From Pirellulales bacterium (GTDB lineage: Bacteria; Planctomycetota; Planctomycetia; Pirellulales; Thermoguttaceae): DNA of 64,000 nucleotides. Shown here one piece after another: positions 53,398-64,000 of the stretch; the stretch's first letter is position 1, and each line of letters opens with the position of its first letter. The notes beneath the pieces were generated by a model. That model had not been told where the DNA came from, made no database searches, and saw only the letters and a list, made by a program, of their open reading frames with translations. The DNA is taken from contig JABWBD010000004.1 in assembly GCA_013360685.1 (NCBI GenBank), positions 1-64,000 of the forward strand, written 5' to 3'. The translations under genes were made by a program, and so were the position numbers.

Positions 53398-55619
53398 GGC
53401 GCGGCTCCCCTTGCGAGGCGGTGACGAGCCGGCGGATGATAGCTTGCGGACCAGGCCAGGATCTGTTCGCCGATCAAGAGCACGACCAAGAGGTAGAGAA
53501 GCGGCTCGGCAAGGTCGTAACCGGCCAGTTCTTCCAAGGCCGCATGGAATCCGGCAGCCTGCTCATACTCGTAGTCAATGCCGTCGAGCCGGGCTGCGAT
53601 TTCGGAACTTCCCAACGTCCGCAGATCCCCCTCCGCCGGGTCGACATTGAACGCGAAAAGGCGGTCCTCGGACGTGCCGTCTTTGCGAGTCAGCTCGGCG
53701 GTATAGATCCCGCTTCGGTCCGTGCCGCTGAGCGCGAGCGCCAGAGAGCCGTCCGGCGAGGCAACTGCGTCGGCGGAGACAGCCGGCAGCGCGGCGGGGT
53801 CGGGGCTGAGCCATCGCACCTGTTTTTCGTAGGCGGAGGCATCCAGCTTCAGTTCCAGCGGCGAGCCGACGAGGCGGGAATCGTCCTGGCCGGCCTGGCC
53901 TGCCAGGAAAGACTGGAGTTCGAGCATCGCCACGACGAAGCTGGGATTGTTGCGGGCCCAGTTGTTCCAGGTCGGCGCGGCAGTGGTCAAGAACGCCACG
54001 ACGCGGCCCCGGGCGAACTTCCGCTCGACGACCAGCGGCGCTCCGTTTCGCAAGCGCCCGATCACCTGGACCGATGACTGGCGACCGGCCTGCCAATCCT
54101 TGGGCACGGAGAAATAGCGGTCGATGTTTACCATCGAGAGAAAACTGTTTCGTTCGCCGGTAAACACCTGGAAAACCGGATGGCGGCCGACCTCCAGGTC
54201 CGGAGCCTTTTGGAGCCGATCGACCTTCAGTTGGGCCGGAGACTCCACCGGCAACGGAAATAGCCCCTTGCCCTCGCGCCAAAGTTGATCGTTGATGAAC
54301 TGGGGCGAGGACCGTTCGCCGAGAAAGAACGCCACGCCGCCGCCGTCGCTTGCATAGCGCTGAAGGGCCTCCACCCCGGATGGGTCGAGGCGTTCGACGT
54401 TCATGACGTAGATTGCCCGGAACGACTCTAAGGGATTGAGGCTGAGATACCGGGGGTTCTCGATGCGGGGCCGGATCCCGGTGGCCACGGGACCGCCCGG
54501 ATCGAGCGCCGCCCTCACGTAGCCCGCGTCGGTCGCGGCCGGGTCGCCGTCGACCAGCAGCACGGGAACCCCCAGCGGGAAATCGAGGGCAGCAAAGCGG
54601 AAGTTGTCGGCCTCGACCGAGTCGCTTTCCAGACGCGCCGCGATGCGGTGCCGGCCTGCCGTGGTGAACTGGATGGGAAACCGCTCCGTGACGGCCTTGC
54701 CCGGCGGAATCTGGGCGACGTTGACGGCGGGCCGGACCAGCCCATCCGTCTCGAGAAACACGGGCACGTCGCGCACGGCCGTCGTGCCGAAGTTCTGGAC
54801 TGTGACCTCCATGAACAAGGGGACGCTCGCGGCACGCGTGCCGGGCCCCGCCTTGAGCGAGACGATCGCCAGGTTGGCGCGGGCGGCATCCACGCAATTG
54901 ATCAGGTGCAGCCGTGCGCCGCCGGTTTCGAGCTTCGCCAACTGGTTCTTCACCTCGGTGGCATCGTCCCATTGGCGGGCACGGAAATCGGTCACGAGAT
55001 AGACGACCCGGTTCTCGTCGTCCGAGTCGCCCAGCAACTGCACGACGGCTTCCATGGCCGGAATCGGCCCCGCCGCCGTCTGAGAGACTTCCAGCGAATC
55101 GAGGACCTGGCGGAGCCTGGGAAGAAAGTCGTTATCCACGGGCTCCTCGAGGAAATCCGGCTGTGCGCCGACCGAGGGGCGCCCCACCTGCGAGAACCGC
55201 AGCAGGGTAAAGGTCTGCGGCTGGAGTTGGCGAGCGGCCTCTTCGCCGATTTTGAAGATGACCAATTTGCCTTCGTCCATGGCGCTGGAATCCGCGCGCC
55301 GGTCGGACATCGAGTAACTGTCGTCCAAGAGCACGATGTGGTGCGTCTTGCTGCCGCCGATCCATCGGCCCAACTGGTTTCGCAGCACGGGCTGGGCCAC
55401 CAAGAGCACGATGATCGCCACGGCCGTCATCCGCGCCATCAACAAGAGGAGTTGTTTGAGGAGGATCCACGTGCGGTTCTTCTTTTGGCTGACCAGGAGG
55501 AACTCCATGGCCGCCCACGGAACGCGGCGGTGGCGCATCATGTTGATCAGGTGGATCAACACGGGAATGCCGGCAAGCGCCAGTCCCCAGAGCAACGCGG
55601 GATAGACAAAGCTGGCCAT
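53394..55619 (-). CDS. BatA-like VWA membrane protein
   Basis: The N-terminus matches the BatA N-domain: 'PALLWGLALAGIPVLIHLIN', then 'RRVPWAAMEFLLVSQKKNRT', with two membrane helices. A VWA domain follows with 'HIVLLDDSYSMSDRR' (DDSYS as metal site). A second region resembles an amidotransferase-like fold ('FRAIYVMNVERLDPSGVEAL'). A C-terminal helix ('LLYLLVVLLIGEQILAW') anchors the 741-residue protein. It lies 3 bases after the DUF58 gene and is one of two VWA membrane proteins encoded together here. Confidence 0.88.
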   Translation of the reverse strand: MASFVYPALLWGLALAGIPVLIHLINMMRHRRVPWAAMEFLLVSQKKNRTWILLKQLLLLMARMTAVAIIVLLVAQPVLRNQLGRWIGGSKTHHIVLLDDSYSMSDRRADSSAMDEGKLVIFKIGEEAARQLQPQTFTLLRFSQVGRPSVGAQPDFLEEPVDNDFLPRLRQVLDSLEVSQTAAGPIPAMEAVVQLLGDSDDENRVVYLVTDFRARQWDDATEVKNQLAKLETGGARLHLINCVDAARANLAIVSLKAGPGTRAASVPLFMEVTVQNFGTTAVRDVPVFLETDGLVRPAVNVAQIPPGKAVTERFPIQFTTAGRHRIAARLESDSVEADNFRFAALDFPLGVPVLLVDGDPAATDAGYVRAALDPGGPVATGIRPRIENPRYLSLNPLESFRAIYVMNVERLDPSGVEALQRYASDGGGVAFFLGERSSPQFINDQLWREGKGLFPLPVESPAQLKVDRLQKAPDLEVGRHPVFQVFTGERNSFLSMVNIDRYFSVPKDWQAGRQSSVQVIGRLRNGAPLVVERKFARGRVVAFLTTAAPTWNNWARNNPSFVVAMLELQSFLAGQAGQDDSRLVGSPLELKLDASAYEKQVRWLSPDPAALPAVSADAVASPDGSLALALSGTDRSGIYTAELTRKDGTSEDRLFAFNVDPAEGDLRTLGSSEIAARLDGIDYEYEQAAGFHAALEELAGYDLAEPLLYLLVVLLIGEQILAWSASYHPPARHRLARGAAP

Positions 55620-56490
55620 GGGTCAGGTCCGGGTCATCGCCGAGCGACGGCTCAAGTAGGCCGCCAGCGCGCCGTCGAGCGGCTGGCTGGTGCGGAACAG
55701 CACGTAGTCGAGGTTGTCGGCCGCGCAGCCCCGGCGGATTTCTTCCAGGTAGCGGGCCAGCGCCGCCAGGTAGCCCTCGCGGAGCGCACGCGGATTGCAG
55801 TTCAGATGGAGTGGGTCTTCCAGGCCCTCAAAACGCGTCGAGCCGTTAAAGGGGAAATCGATCTCATCATCGTCGAGGATGTGGAAGATCAACACGTCGT
55901 GGCCACGGCTCCGCAGCAACTTCAGCCCGCGGAACAGCGGTTCCCGCTCCGTCAGCAGGTCCGAGATCAGCACCATCACGCCGCGGCGCGGATAGGTCTT
56001 GGCCACCTCGTGGAGGATGGGGTAGAGGTCGGTCTTGTTGTTGGGAGCGCTGACGGAAAGCGCCTTGAGAATCGCGTCCAAATGGTTCCGCCGGGTCCGT
56101 TGGGGCACCGTCGCGCGGAGCCGGTCGTCGAAGGCGATACAGCCGACGGCGTCTTGCTGCTGGAGGAGCAGATACGCGAGACTGGCCGCAATCGTCGAGC
56201 CATACTCGAACTTGTTGAGCGGTCCCGAGCCATAGCGCATGCTGCCGGAAACATCGACCAGGAGCGTCGAGCGTAGATTCGTGTCTTCCTCGAACTGCTT
56301 GACGTAGAATCGGTCCTGCTTGGCCCAGACCTTCCAGTCGACAAACCTGAGATCGTCGCCCCAAGTATACTCGCGGTGCTGCAGGAACTCGATCGACTGG
56401 CCGAAGTACGGGCTGCGGTGCATGCCGGCCAGAAAACCTTCGACAACATGGCGGGCGCGGAGGTCGAGTCGCGAGATTCGTTGGATCGCT

Positions 56491-57549
<1,059 letters not shown>

Positions 57550-57581
57550 GAAGGTTTCCTTGGAGGGGGACGGTCCTGCTC

Positions 57582-58610
57582 TCAGCGCTGGTAGATCGGC
57601 AGCGCTGCATTGTCCAATTGTAGGATGGTGAGATTGATCGCGGTGGTATAAACCGAGCCGATGTATCCCTGGTTCCAGGATCCATCGGGGTTCACCTCTT
57701 GCAGAAGCCGCTCGACAATTTTGTCGCGGTATCCATCCCAGGTCTTACCCCCCTCGCGATAGCGTACCTGCGAGTAGTAATAATGGGCGTAGTGCCAGTG
57801 CCCAAAACCCTGATTGGAGATGTTGGAGAGGTTCTTCTCGCAGTATTCCATCAGTTTGGGGACGTACTGACTGTCGTACTCACCCGCGTTGAACAGGCAA
57901 GCGATTGCGGCGGCGGAGATGGCCGGCCTTCCCCCTCCACCGCGGGAGTTGTATTGGACTCCGCCCGCACCACCGTCCAGCGAGCAGTTGCGGATATAGG
58001 CGATTGCCTTGTCGATGATCTCCTTGGGCACTGGGATGCCGGCATTGCGGCAGCCGCGGAGCCCCTGGACCTGGGTGATGGTCGTGGACCCTTCGTCGAA
58101 TCCCTGGCCGTCTTTCGCGCTGACATATCCCCAGCCGCCCGCATCGGTCTGAGCCCGGCCGGTGAACACGACCGCGCGGGTCAGGACGTCGACGAGTTGT
58201 TCGCGCCGCTCGGCGTCTTCTTCTTCGCCCAGGATCTGGGAAAGAAAGAGCATCGAGAAGCCGTGGCCATAGGTGTAGCGGTCGTCCTGGGTGGGCTCGC
58301 CGATCAGCCCATTGGGGCAGCTTCTGGCGATCAGGTAATCCACTGCGCGGCGGATGTTCGACGCATATTTTCCCTGGGTGGTTGTGGAGCCTTCGCACAG
58401 CAGCGCTGTGCCAGCCATGGCGGTGATCGCCGTGGGATAACGGCCGTTGTTGGCGGTCCAGCGACCGAGGCGGGACTGGCGGGCTGCGAGCCAGTCGAGT
58501 CCCCGCGCGACGACCCGCTGGACCTCCGGATTGCGAGGTGCGGCATTCGCCGCCGCCGGCGCGCCAACAGAAGCTAGCGCGAGAAGGACCGCAACAAGCT
58601 TGGTGTGCAT
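57582..58610 (-). CDS. Exported prenyltransferase/squalene-cyclase-repeat protein
   Basis: The 342-residue product has a signal peptide ('[20 protein letters not shown]') and repeats of the alpha-toroid type seen in prenyltransferase and squalene-oxidase repeats: '[20 protein letters not shown]', '[20 protein letters not shown]', '[20 protein letters not shown]'. The acid motif DxDD of squalene-hopene cyclases is not seen, so it is probably not a cyclase but a structural or ligand-binding relative. GGAG lies 9 bases upstream of the ATG. It sits between the PQQ-propeller gene and moxR in the operon. Confidence 0.85.
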   Translation of the reverse strand: MHTKLVAVLLALASVGAPAAANAAPRNPEVQRVVARGLDWLAARQSRLGRWTANNGRYPTAITAMAGTALLCEGSTTTQGKYASNIRRAVDYLIARSCPNGLIGEPTQDDRYTYGHGFSMLFLSQILGEEEDAERREQLVDVLTRAVVFTGRAQTDAGGWGYVSAKDGQGFDEGSTTITQVQGLRGCRNAGIPVPKEIIDKAIAYIRNCSLDGGAGGVQYNSRGGGGRPAISAAAIACLFNAGEYDSQYVPKLMEYCEKNLSNISNQGFGHWHYAHYYYSQVRYREGGKTWDGYRDKIVERLLQEVNPDGSWNQGYIGSVYTTAINLTILQLDNAALPIYQR

Positions 58611-58680
58611 TCCGTATTGCTCCGGCTACCATGGAGAAAAACCGCTCGGAAAACGGCGGCCCCGGCGGCGCGGCGAAATG

Positions 58681-61600
58681 CTACGGACCGCTGGTTCCTG
58701 CGGTCAGTTTCTCGAGCAGTTCGTCGGTGTCGAGGGCGGGCAGGGCGAAGTGCAGCGAACCTTCGAGGGCCTTTTCGGCGGCCTTGCGGATCGCCTTGAA
58801 GGCGGCGCTGGCGGCGCCCGAGTTCTTCTTCGCCGATCCATCCCCTTTCGGATCCAGAGGCCGATCCGTAAACCGCAGCGTCACCGTGTTCCGCTGGAGC
58901 TGCATTTCGACCGTCTTCTTTTCCGGATTGCCGACAAGCTGGAAACTGCTCGTCGGACTGTCAAACTCTGCCGTGTGCTTCCAGCCGGTCCGTTTGTCGA
59001 TGAACAGGACGGCGGTCTTGGTCTGGGTCGGCGCGTTGGGCCGCCGTTCTTGCACCATACATGCAAACGCAAGCACCGGCAAGCGGCCCGGTTGGCTGAG
59101 CGGCAGATGCTGGTCTTCGACCACAACCGGTTCGGACCAGAGGAGTTCGCCCTTGCGGTCAAACCCCCAGACCAACCCGCGAACAATCCTGGCGCTGGCG
59201 ACCGGATGCAAGGCGTGGGTGCGGACATTGGCTGCCTGGTTTGCGGTGGAGTTGGTCACCAGGATATACTGCTCCGGCGATCGGAACACGTGGATTTCCG
59301 AGACAGACTCCTGCGGCGGCAGCTTGGCGTCCACCAGCGCGGTGCCATCCGCCAGATCGATCAACGTGAAGTGGCCGCTGGGTTCCAGGACGCCCGCAAC
59401 CTCGTTGTCCACCACGCAGACGCGCGTCTCGGGTGCGAACTTCCGGGCGGGCCAGACTTCGCGCGACTCCCAGGCGTCGACCATCTGGAGGACGCGCTGG
59501 TCCGGAAGGTCCACCACGACAAGGACACTGCGACCGATGGTGGCCTGGTGTTGGGGGGGGACCGAGCGTTTGACCAACATCGCGCCGTCCGCCGCGCGAA
59601 GGACCATCGCGGTGGACTCGCCTTGCGGGACCACGAAGACGTATTCGTGGTCGCCGAACACGGTGCTGCCGGGGTCGATGTCGTGTCTCACCCAGAGCCT
59701 TTCCCCGGTGGCGGGCTCGACCGCAACGAGGTCGCGATACTCCTGGTAGCAAAGCAGTTGGTCGGAGACAACTTCGGGGATTGTAATGGGGTTCTCGGCC
59801 GAGCGGGCAAACTGCCACTGCTGGAACCCGCCGCCGATACGAATCACCTGCGCCTGGATCGGCAGCGGCGCCTCGGGGGCTCCGGCTGTGTCGAGGTCAT
59901 GAGACCAGAGCAACTTGGGAGCACCGTCCGCCGAGCGAACCAGGGTGTCGATGGCCATGATCTTGTGTCCCATGGACACGACGAGCAGATGCCCCTGGAC
60001 TGCCACGCGCATGAACGCAGCGCTCATCGCAAATCGCCCCTGGTCGCCGGCATCCAACGGCATTTGCCAGCGGGCATTACCCAACCCGTCGCGTGCGACC
60101 AGCATCGGCGGGTTCTGGTGCAGTTCGATGTCCAGATCCGAGAAGAACGGGGCAGGTCTTCCCAGGTAATCGAGCACCGACCGGTTATACGAAATGGGCG
60201 GCGCGCCGGCCTGGGCGCTCGTTTCCACTTCGACCTTGCCCACGGGCCAGGGGCCCGCCGCGTCCAGGTGTTTCGCCACCGGATCGCCGGGCGGAAACGA
60301 CGCGACAAGTTGGCGGCCGGTCTTGCCGTCGCGGCAAACCACATCGGCAAAGCGGCCCTGGAGCGTGCGATAGCATTCCGCGGCGTCGGAGGCGAATCCC
60401 TGTTCGCGGAGCAGGGCGGCCAGTTCCGCGACGGCTGCGCCGGCCGTGGCCGCGTCGCTCGACCGTTGCTGCTCTGCCAGGAGCAGTTCCACTTCAAGCA
60501 GTCGGTTGTTCTTGATGAGCCGTTCCAGCAAGCGGCGGCGGGCCTCTTCCGCCACCGGCTGGCCGCCGAAGTAATTGAGCACTCGCCGCAAGTCTTCGGG
60601 CCCGCCTGCCGCCAGAGCCGCCTTCCCGTGCGATTGCGCCAATTGGTCGACGCGTGCCTGGATGTCCGGTCCGGCCTTGCGACGGAGCGCCGCCAACTGG
60701 ATTTGGACCCAGCGGTCACGGCGGACCAGGAGATCCGCTTCGATCGTTTCCAGCCCCGGATGCTGTTTGTCCAGGTCGATGAGCGTGGCATAGTATCCAA
60801 TCGCTTCGGTAGGCTCCCCGGCCTTTTCGCAACCGGTGGCCATCAGCCGCAGATAGGTTGCGCGGTGCTCCGGTTGCTCAATCAGGCCGCGGATTTCCTC
60901 TTCACGCGTCCGATAGTCGGCAAAATGCGTGCGTAGACCGTCGAACAAGGACTCGCGCAGCAGATCGCGGGTCCGCGGGTCTGGGACGAGTTCCAGGGAC
61001 CGGCGAAAGGCCGCAACCGCATCGGCCAGTTTCCCGTCGTCCCAGAGAATTTCGCCGCGAAGCGACAAGGCTTCGGCATCGTCGGGATTCCCGGCCAGCC
61101 GCCGGTCCACCTGCTCGCGCAGGGCATCGAGTTGATAAAACGCCTCGATGGCATCCGCGCGTTGCGACACGATATGCCCGCGATAACAGACAAGATTGCC
61201 CGGAACCGTTCCTCCGCGCGCCTTGAAGCGGTGCGCGGCTTTTCCGGAATTCAGGTCCACGGCAAGGACCTCCGCCGAACTGAGCGGCACGTAGTAACGG
61301 TCGGATCCCCGGAAACCCCAGCCGCTGGGACTGCCGCCGGGCGGCAACGAAACCGCCTTGCCGTTCCAGGCAGCCTGCCCGTCTTCCAGCTTCAATGCCC
61401 GCACCTGCGAACGCCCGACCAGCACCGCTTTGCCGTCGAAGGCGCAGGCCAGATAGAGATCGTCCTGTCTGGGTTGTTTCCAAAGCAGTTTGCCGTTGAT
61501 CAGGCTCAAGCAATGGATCTGGTTGGAATCCGGCGGCGTGACCAGCACTCGCCCGTCCACGATGGTAGCTGTGGCATCGGACCAACGTCCGCCGGTGGTC

Positions 61601-63393
61601 GCATTCATCACCGAATGCATCCCGAAGAACATCATCTGCCGTTGATTGACCGACTGCTCTTCCTGGTAGGTGTAGCCCCAGAGGAGGGATCGCGTCGCCA
61701 GTTCGACAGCGACCACCGATTGGTTGGCCGTCGGGCAGACGAGCACGCCGTCCGCGTAGGACGGCGATGCCCCGCTCATGCGGCGAAGCGGATCGTTCAG
61801 AATATCCATGTCCACGACAGCCAATTGCTGTGACCAGAGCGACTTGCCGGTCTTGGCGCTCAACGCGATCAGGCGGATCCCGTCTTTTGCCTCGCCGAGC
61901 ACGTAGAGTTCGTCCATCAACGGCAGCGGCGGGCCAAGAAAAAAGGTGCCCGCTTCCGGCAGGTTGAATTCCGCCTGAGAACCGCCAATATGCCACTGCA
62001 ATTTGCCCGACCGGATGTCGTAAGCCGCCAGACGGTTGTACGGCTTCGGGCCCGAGGAACCGACGAAACGACGGCCATTGACGATCAAGTGACGCGAGGC
62101 GGCGTTGGTGAAGTTCAAATCGAGATCTTCGACCGCGAAAACGAGCTGCCCGTCGCTGCTCAAGGTGCCATAGGTTGCATCGCTCCACATGCGGGCTTCC
62201 AATCCCAGCGGCGCCTCCATTTCCTGCGTCTGCCGGATCGAACCATCCGACGGCGACTCCGCGGTCTCTTCAAAAGGATCCTCGGCAGGCACCTCCCAGA
62301 TCCGCTTGCCTGTTGGAAAATCGACGGCCAGAAGGTTTCTGGCGGTCCGCATGAGGACCACGTTTTCGACGACGAGCGGATGGAGCGAGGGGAGGAACTG
62401 GTATTCCGTCTCGCGCTGGTGGTGGTTCTGGCTGATCTGGTCGAGCATTGCCTCGACGTATGGCGTGTGGTACGTAGGGACTTGCCATCGCATGCTCAGA
62501 AGCGGACCGCTGCCGAATGCGGACGCGTTGCGTGCCGCATCGCCGCGGAACATCGCCCATTGCTCGCTACGCGCGGCGTCCGCGTCCGGCCGGGAGCCGA
62601 CCAGCGCAACCAGCCATTCCAGTCCGTCCGATTGCTCAGTAAACAGAGGCAACTGCTTTCCGGCCACCTCGACTTTCGCATCGGGATGGTCGCGCCGGAG
62701 TTGTTCGAGCACACGGCGGGCAACGTCCGGCATACCAGCACGGATCCAACACGTGGCGGTGGCCAGCGAGAGGGTCGGCTCGAACTGGTCCGAATCCGGC
62801 GACGATCCCGCCAGACGCTGGAGCGTCAGCGCTCCGGCCAAGGGTGAAGCGTGGTCCAGGTAGTGCAGCCCCAAGAGCAGGGTAGCTTCGTATCCGGCGC
62901 GGGTGTGAAAGAACCGGCGGGAGACCTCCGCCAGGCCAGACGCATCCCCCGCCTTCGCAGCTTTCGTCAATAAGCTGCGGGCCCTTGCCCCGTACTGAAG
63001 TTCGTACAGTTCTCGGCCTTGACGAGGCATCTCGCCGAGCAACCGCTGCGCCTCGGCTTTCAGGCTTCTGTGAACCGAACTGCCGCGGTCCGGCTGGAAA
63101 AAAAAATCCTCCGGGGCCTCCAGAATGGCCCCGAGCAGGCGAACTGCTTCGGCGTATCGCTGCTGCTGGAGGAGTTGGCGTGCGTCAGAAAGCCATAGGA
63201 GCGACGTTCTGTCTGCAGGCGTGAAGATGTTCTGTCCGGGGGCCTGCCCCTCGCTTTCTTCTGCGGGCTGGCCGGGCATAGGCGCTCCCGGAATGGCTAT
63301 GTTCTGAGCATCGCATGCCATCCCGTTGAGCAATCCTAACAGGACCAGCAACGCAAGGACGATTCCTCGATAGATCGGCCTCCTTGGCTCCAT
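58681..63393 (-). CDS. Giant exported PQQ-type beta-propeller/TPR protein
   Basis: The 1570-residue protein begins with a signal peptide ('IVLALLVLLGLLNGMACDAQ'). Helical repeats follow ('DARQLLQQQRYAEAVRLLGA'). A first PQQ-like beta-propeller contains blades such as 'LLAVDFPTGKRIWEVPAED', 'LAAYDIRSGKLQWHIGGSQ' and 'CLSLINGKLLWKQPRQ'. A TPR region ('LSLRGEILWDDGKLADAVAA') and a second propeller ('LVAVEPATGERLWVRHDID') complete it. The blades lack the PQQ-cofactor residues of alcohol dehydrogenases, so a binding or scaffold role is more likely. AGAGGAGA lies before the ATG. It is the first gene of the 18-kb minus-strand block. Confidence 0.88.
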   Translation of the reverse strand: MEPRRPIYRGIVLALLVLLGLLNGMACDAQNIAIPGAPMPGQPAEESEGQAPGQNIFTPADRTSLLWLSDARQLLQQQRYAEAVRLLGAILEAPEDFFFQPDRGSSVHRSLKAEAQRLLGEMPRQGRELYELQYGARARSLLTKAAKAGDASGLAEVSRRFFHTRAGYEATLLLGLHYLDHASPLAGALTLQRLAGSSPDSDQFEPTLSLATATCWIRAGMPDVARRVLEQLRRDHPDAKVEVAGKQLPLFTEQSDGLEWLVALVGSRPDADAARSEQWAMFRGDAARNASAFGSGPLLSMRWQVPTYHTPYVEAMLDQISQNHHQRETEYQFLPSLHPLVVENVVLMRTARNLLAVDFPTGKRIWEVPAEDPFEETAESPSDGSIRQTQEMEAPLGLEARMWSDATYGTLSSDGQLVFAVEDLDLNFTNAASRHLIVNGRRFVGSSGPKPYNRLAAYDIRSGKLQWHIGGSQAEFNLPEAGTFFLGPPLPLMDELYVLGEAKDGIRLIALSAKTGKSLWSQQLAVVDMDILNDPLRRMSGASPSYADGVLVCPTANQSVVAVELATRSLLWGYTYQEEQSVNQRQMMFFGMHSVMNATTGGRWSDATATIVDGRVLVTPPDSNQIHCLSLINGKLLWKQPRQDDLYLACAFDGKAVLVGRSQVRALKLEDGQAAWNGKAVSLPPGGSPSGWGFRGSDRYYVPLSSAEVLAVDLNSGKAAHRFKARGGTVPGNLVCYRGHIVSQRADAIEAFYQLDALREQVDRRLAGNPDDAEALSLRGEILWDDGKLADAVAAFRRSLELVPDPRTRDLLRESLFDGLRTHFADYRTREEEIRGLIEQPEHRATYLRLMATGCEKAGEPTEAIGYYATLIDLDKQHPGLETIEADLLVRRDRWVQIQLAALRRKAGPDIQARVDQLAQSHGKAALAAGGPEDLRRVLNYFGGQPVAEEARRRLLERLIKNNRLLEVELLLAEQQRSSDAATAGAAVAELAALLREQGFASDAAECYRTLQGRFADVVCRDGKTGRQLVASFPPGDPVAKHLDAAGPWPVGKVEVETSAQAGAPPISYNRSVLDYLGRPAPFFSDLDIELHQNPPMLVARDGLGNARWQMPLDAGDQGRFAMSAAFMRVAVQGHLLVVSMGHKIMAIDTLVRSADGAPKLLWSHDLDTAGAPEAPLPIQAQVIRIGGGFQQWQFARSAENPITIPEVVSDQLLCYQEYRDLVAVEPATGERLWVRHDIDPGSTVFGDHEYVFVVPQGESTAMVLRAADGAMLVKRSVPPQHQATIGRSVLVVVDLPDQRVLQMVDAWESREVWPARKFAPETRVCVVDNEVAGVLEPSGHFTLIDLADGTALVDAKLPPQESVSEIHVFRSPEQYILVTNSTANQAANVRTHALHPVASARIVRGLVWGFDRKGELLWSEPVVVEDQHLPLSQPGRLPVLAFACMVQERRPNAPTQTKTAVLFIDKRTGWKHTAEFDSPTSSFQLVGNPEKKTVEMQLQRNTVTLRFTDRPLDPKGDGSAKKNSGAASAAFKAIRKAAEKALEGSLHFALPALDTDELLEKLTAGTSGP

Positions 63394-63506
63394 AGCAGCC
63401 TCTCCTCTGGGTTTGCCCTCGATCCGCCACTCCGCTGTGAGTGTCAGGTATCCCGACCAACGGCTTCCTTCGCCGAATCGCGTAGTGCGGAGACGCCCTA
63501 GCGAAT

Positions 63507-63512
63507 ACTATA
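63507..63512 (-). promoter_or_regulatory. Candidate extended -10 promoter of the 18-kb operon
   Basis: On the minus strand TTGGTATAGT precedes the PQQ/TPR gene by about 114 bases in a locally AT-rich stretch. No clear -35 hexamer is present, consistent with an extended -10 promoter. It would drive at least the first gene of the block. Confidence 0.3.
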
Positions 63513-63719
63513 CCAAGAAAGGAAAAAGACATAAACTTTTGCGACCAAAAATCTTAGGAGATAGCTCCCAGATTGGCAAGAAAACCCGGCCAGACCGGCC
63601 AGACCCAAAGGAACGGGCACCGGGTGAGTACCCGTCTCTTCCTTCCTGCATTTGCGGACGTCGATTCCGAACGCGAAAGACCGCGGAAAAACAGGGCTTT
63701 CCTGCTGCCAGCACCCCCA

Positions 63720-63796
63720 AAACCCCGAAAAAGCGGCAGGAAATCGCCTCCGACACGCGTTTTTTGCCGTTTTTTTCGGGGTTTCAGGCGATTTCC
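63720..63796 (+). promoter_or_regulatory. Interleaved inverted repeats upstream of HU (possible alternative hairpins)
   Basis: Arm A, AAACCCCGAAAAA (63720-63732), pairs exactly with TTTTTCGGGGTTT (63772-63784). Arm B, GGAAATCGCCT (63739-63749), pairs exactly with AGGCGATTTCC (63786-63796). CGGCA (63734-63738) can also pair with TGCCG (63765-63769), lengthening stem A. The order A-B-A'-B' means either a pseudoknot or two mutually exclusive hairpins, as in attenuators. It lies 100 bases before the HU start codon. Confidence 0.6.
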
Positions 63797-63895
63797 GGGT
63801 TGCTTTTTTGGCTAAACCGTTTCTAATCATCCCCGTCGCTCGTATCGGACGGACGATTTTTCTGTCACACAACCATGCAAGGAGGGAAGCGTTCT

Positions 63896-64000
63896 ATGGC
63901 GAAAGCTGCTGCAGCACCCAAGAAGGCGGCAACGAAGACCCAGATTGTCAACAATATTGCTGACACTACCGGTCTGACCAAGAAGCAGGTGGCCGCCGTC
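63896..64000 (+). CDS. HU-like DNA-binding protein (3' partial)
   Basis: Thirty-five codons are visible before the window ends. After a Lys/Ala-rich N-terminal extension ('MAKAAAAPKKAATKTQ') comes 'IVNNIADTTGLTKKQVAAV', which is the first helix pair of the HU/IHF family. The extension is typical of HU variants with lysine-rich tails seen in Planctomycetes and others. AGGAGGG lies about 8 bases before the ATG. HU would organise the nucleoid. The track's frame at 63652-63963 is a shadow. Confidence 0.8.
   Translation, partial: MAKAAAAPKKAATKTQIVNNIADTTGLTKKQVAAV

Larger units (their letters stand above)
63394..63895. other. Divergent intergenic region between the Bat-type operon and the HU gene
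   Basis: No gene is supported; the overlapping frames are shadows. Toward the minus-strand operon a TGGTATAGT extended -10 element (ACTATA at 63507-63512 on the plus strand) lies about 114 bases before the start. Toward HU the region is AT-richer and contains interleaved inverted repeats, annotated separately, then AGGAGGG before the HU start. Confidence 0.6.

Noticed and set aside
57582-58610. Squalene-hopene cyclase
   Set aside because: Too short (342 residues), exported, and the DxDD acid motif is missing.
58447-60936. 829-residue plus-strand ORF
   Set aside because: It is antisense to the PQQ/TPR gene; composition is biased and no family features are visible.
58681-63393. PQQ-dependent dehydrogenase
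   Set aside because: Only propeller blades and TPRs are present; the cofactor and calcium-binding residues and heme motif of the enzymes are not seen.

Overview
The window reads as a chromosomal segment of a high-G+C, flagellated member of the Planctomycetota. This is an inference from gene content: a formylglycine-type sulfatase, two neutral-ceramidase-like secreted proteins, a Gfo/Idh/MocA protein with a secretion leader, futalosine-pathway menaquinone genes, an ABC-2 permease fused to a CPBP protease, a very large PQQ-propeller protein, and a MoxR/DUF58/BatA operon. I saw no phage, integrase, transposase or CRISPR array.

Layout. (1) 1-11981, plus strand: the flagellar cluster fliK(partial)-flgD-flgE-flbD-motA-motB-fliL-fliN-fliO-fliP-fliQ-fliR-flhB. 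It encodes hook assembly, stator, switch and the export gate. No fliM lies in its usual place, and FliN carries several FliM-type N-terminal motifs. (2) 12026-14067: a DUF433/DUF5615 toxin-antitoxin-like pair behind a clear sigma70-type promoter, then an HD-GYP protein. (3) 14309-19390: a lipoprotein, ABC ATPase and internally duplicated ABC permease, apparently one operon. (4) 19451-25173: sulfatase, ceramidase-like protein, a truncated small gene and a UvrD/PcrA-type helicase. (5) 25262-28214, minus strand: a DUF1016 nuclease whose coding sequence holds several small palindromes, a four-helix-bundle protein, an alpha/beta hydrolase and a small ORF. (6) 28302-38234, plus: methyltransferase, mqnA-mqnC, an ABC exporter with a CPBP-fused permease, a membrane protein, a thioredoxin-fold protein and a carboxypeptidase-regulatory-like protein. 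(7) 38447-42608, minus: second ceramidase-like protein, Gfo/Idh/MocA protein and HNH endonuclease. (8) 42609-45525: a repeat-rich, gene-poor stretch, a class III aminotransferase and tRNA-Ser(UGA). (9) 45543-63393, minus: an 18-kb block of nine tightly packed genes (PQQ/TPR giant, prenyltransferase-like repeat protein, MoxR, DUF58, BatA-like, VWA protein, DUF4175-like membrane protein and two coiled-coil exported proteins). (10) 63394-64000: a divergent intergenic region with interleaved inverted repeats, then the start of an HU-like gene.

The recurring unusual theme is short palindromic repeats of the GCAGGC-GGA-GCCTGC, ACGGCCTTCCC and ATTTGCCCGAC types. They lie between genes and also inside three reading frames, where they are translated. 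This resembles the in-gene palindromic elements of Rickettsia and is the feature I would follow up first. All coordinates, motifs and repeat matches were read by eye; no database search was run.
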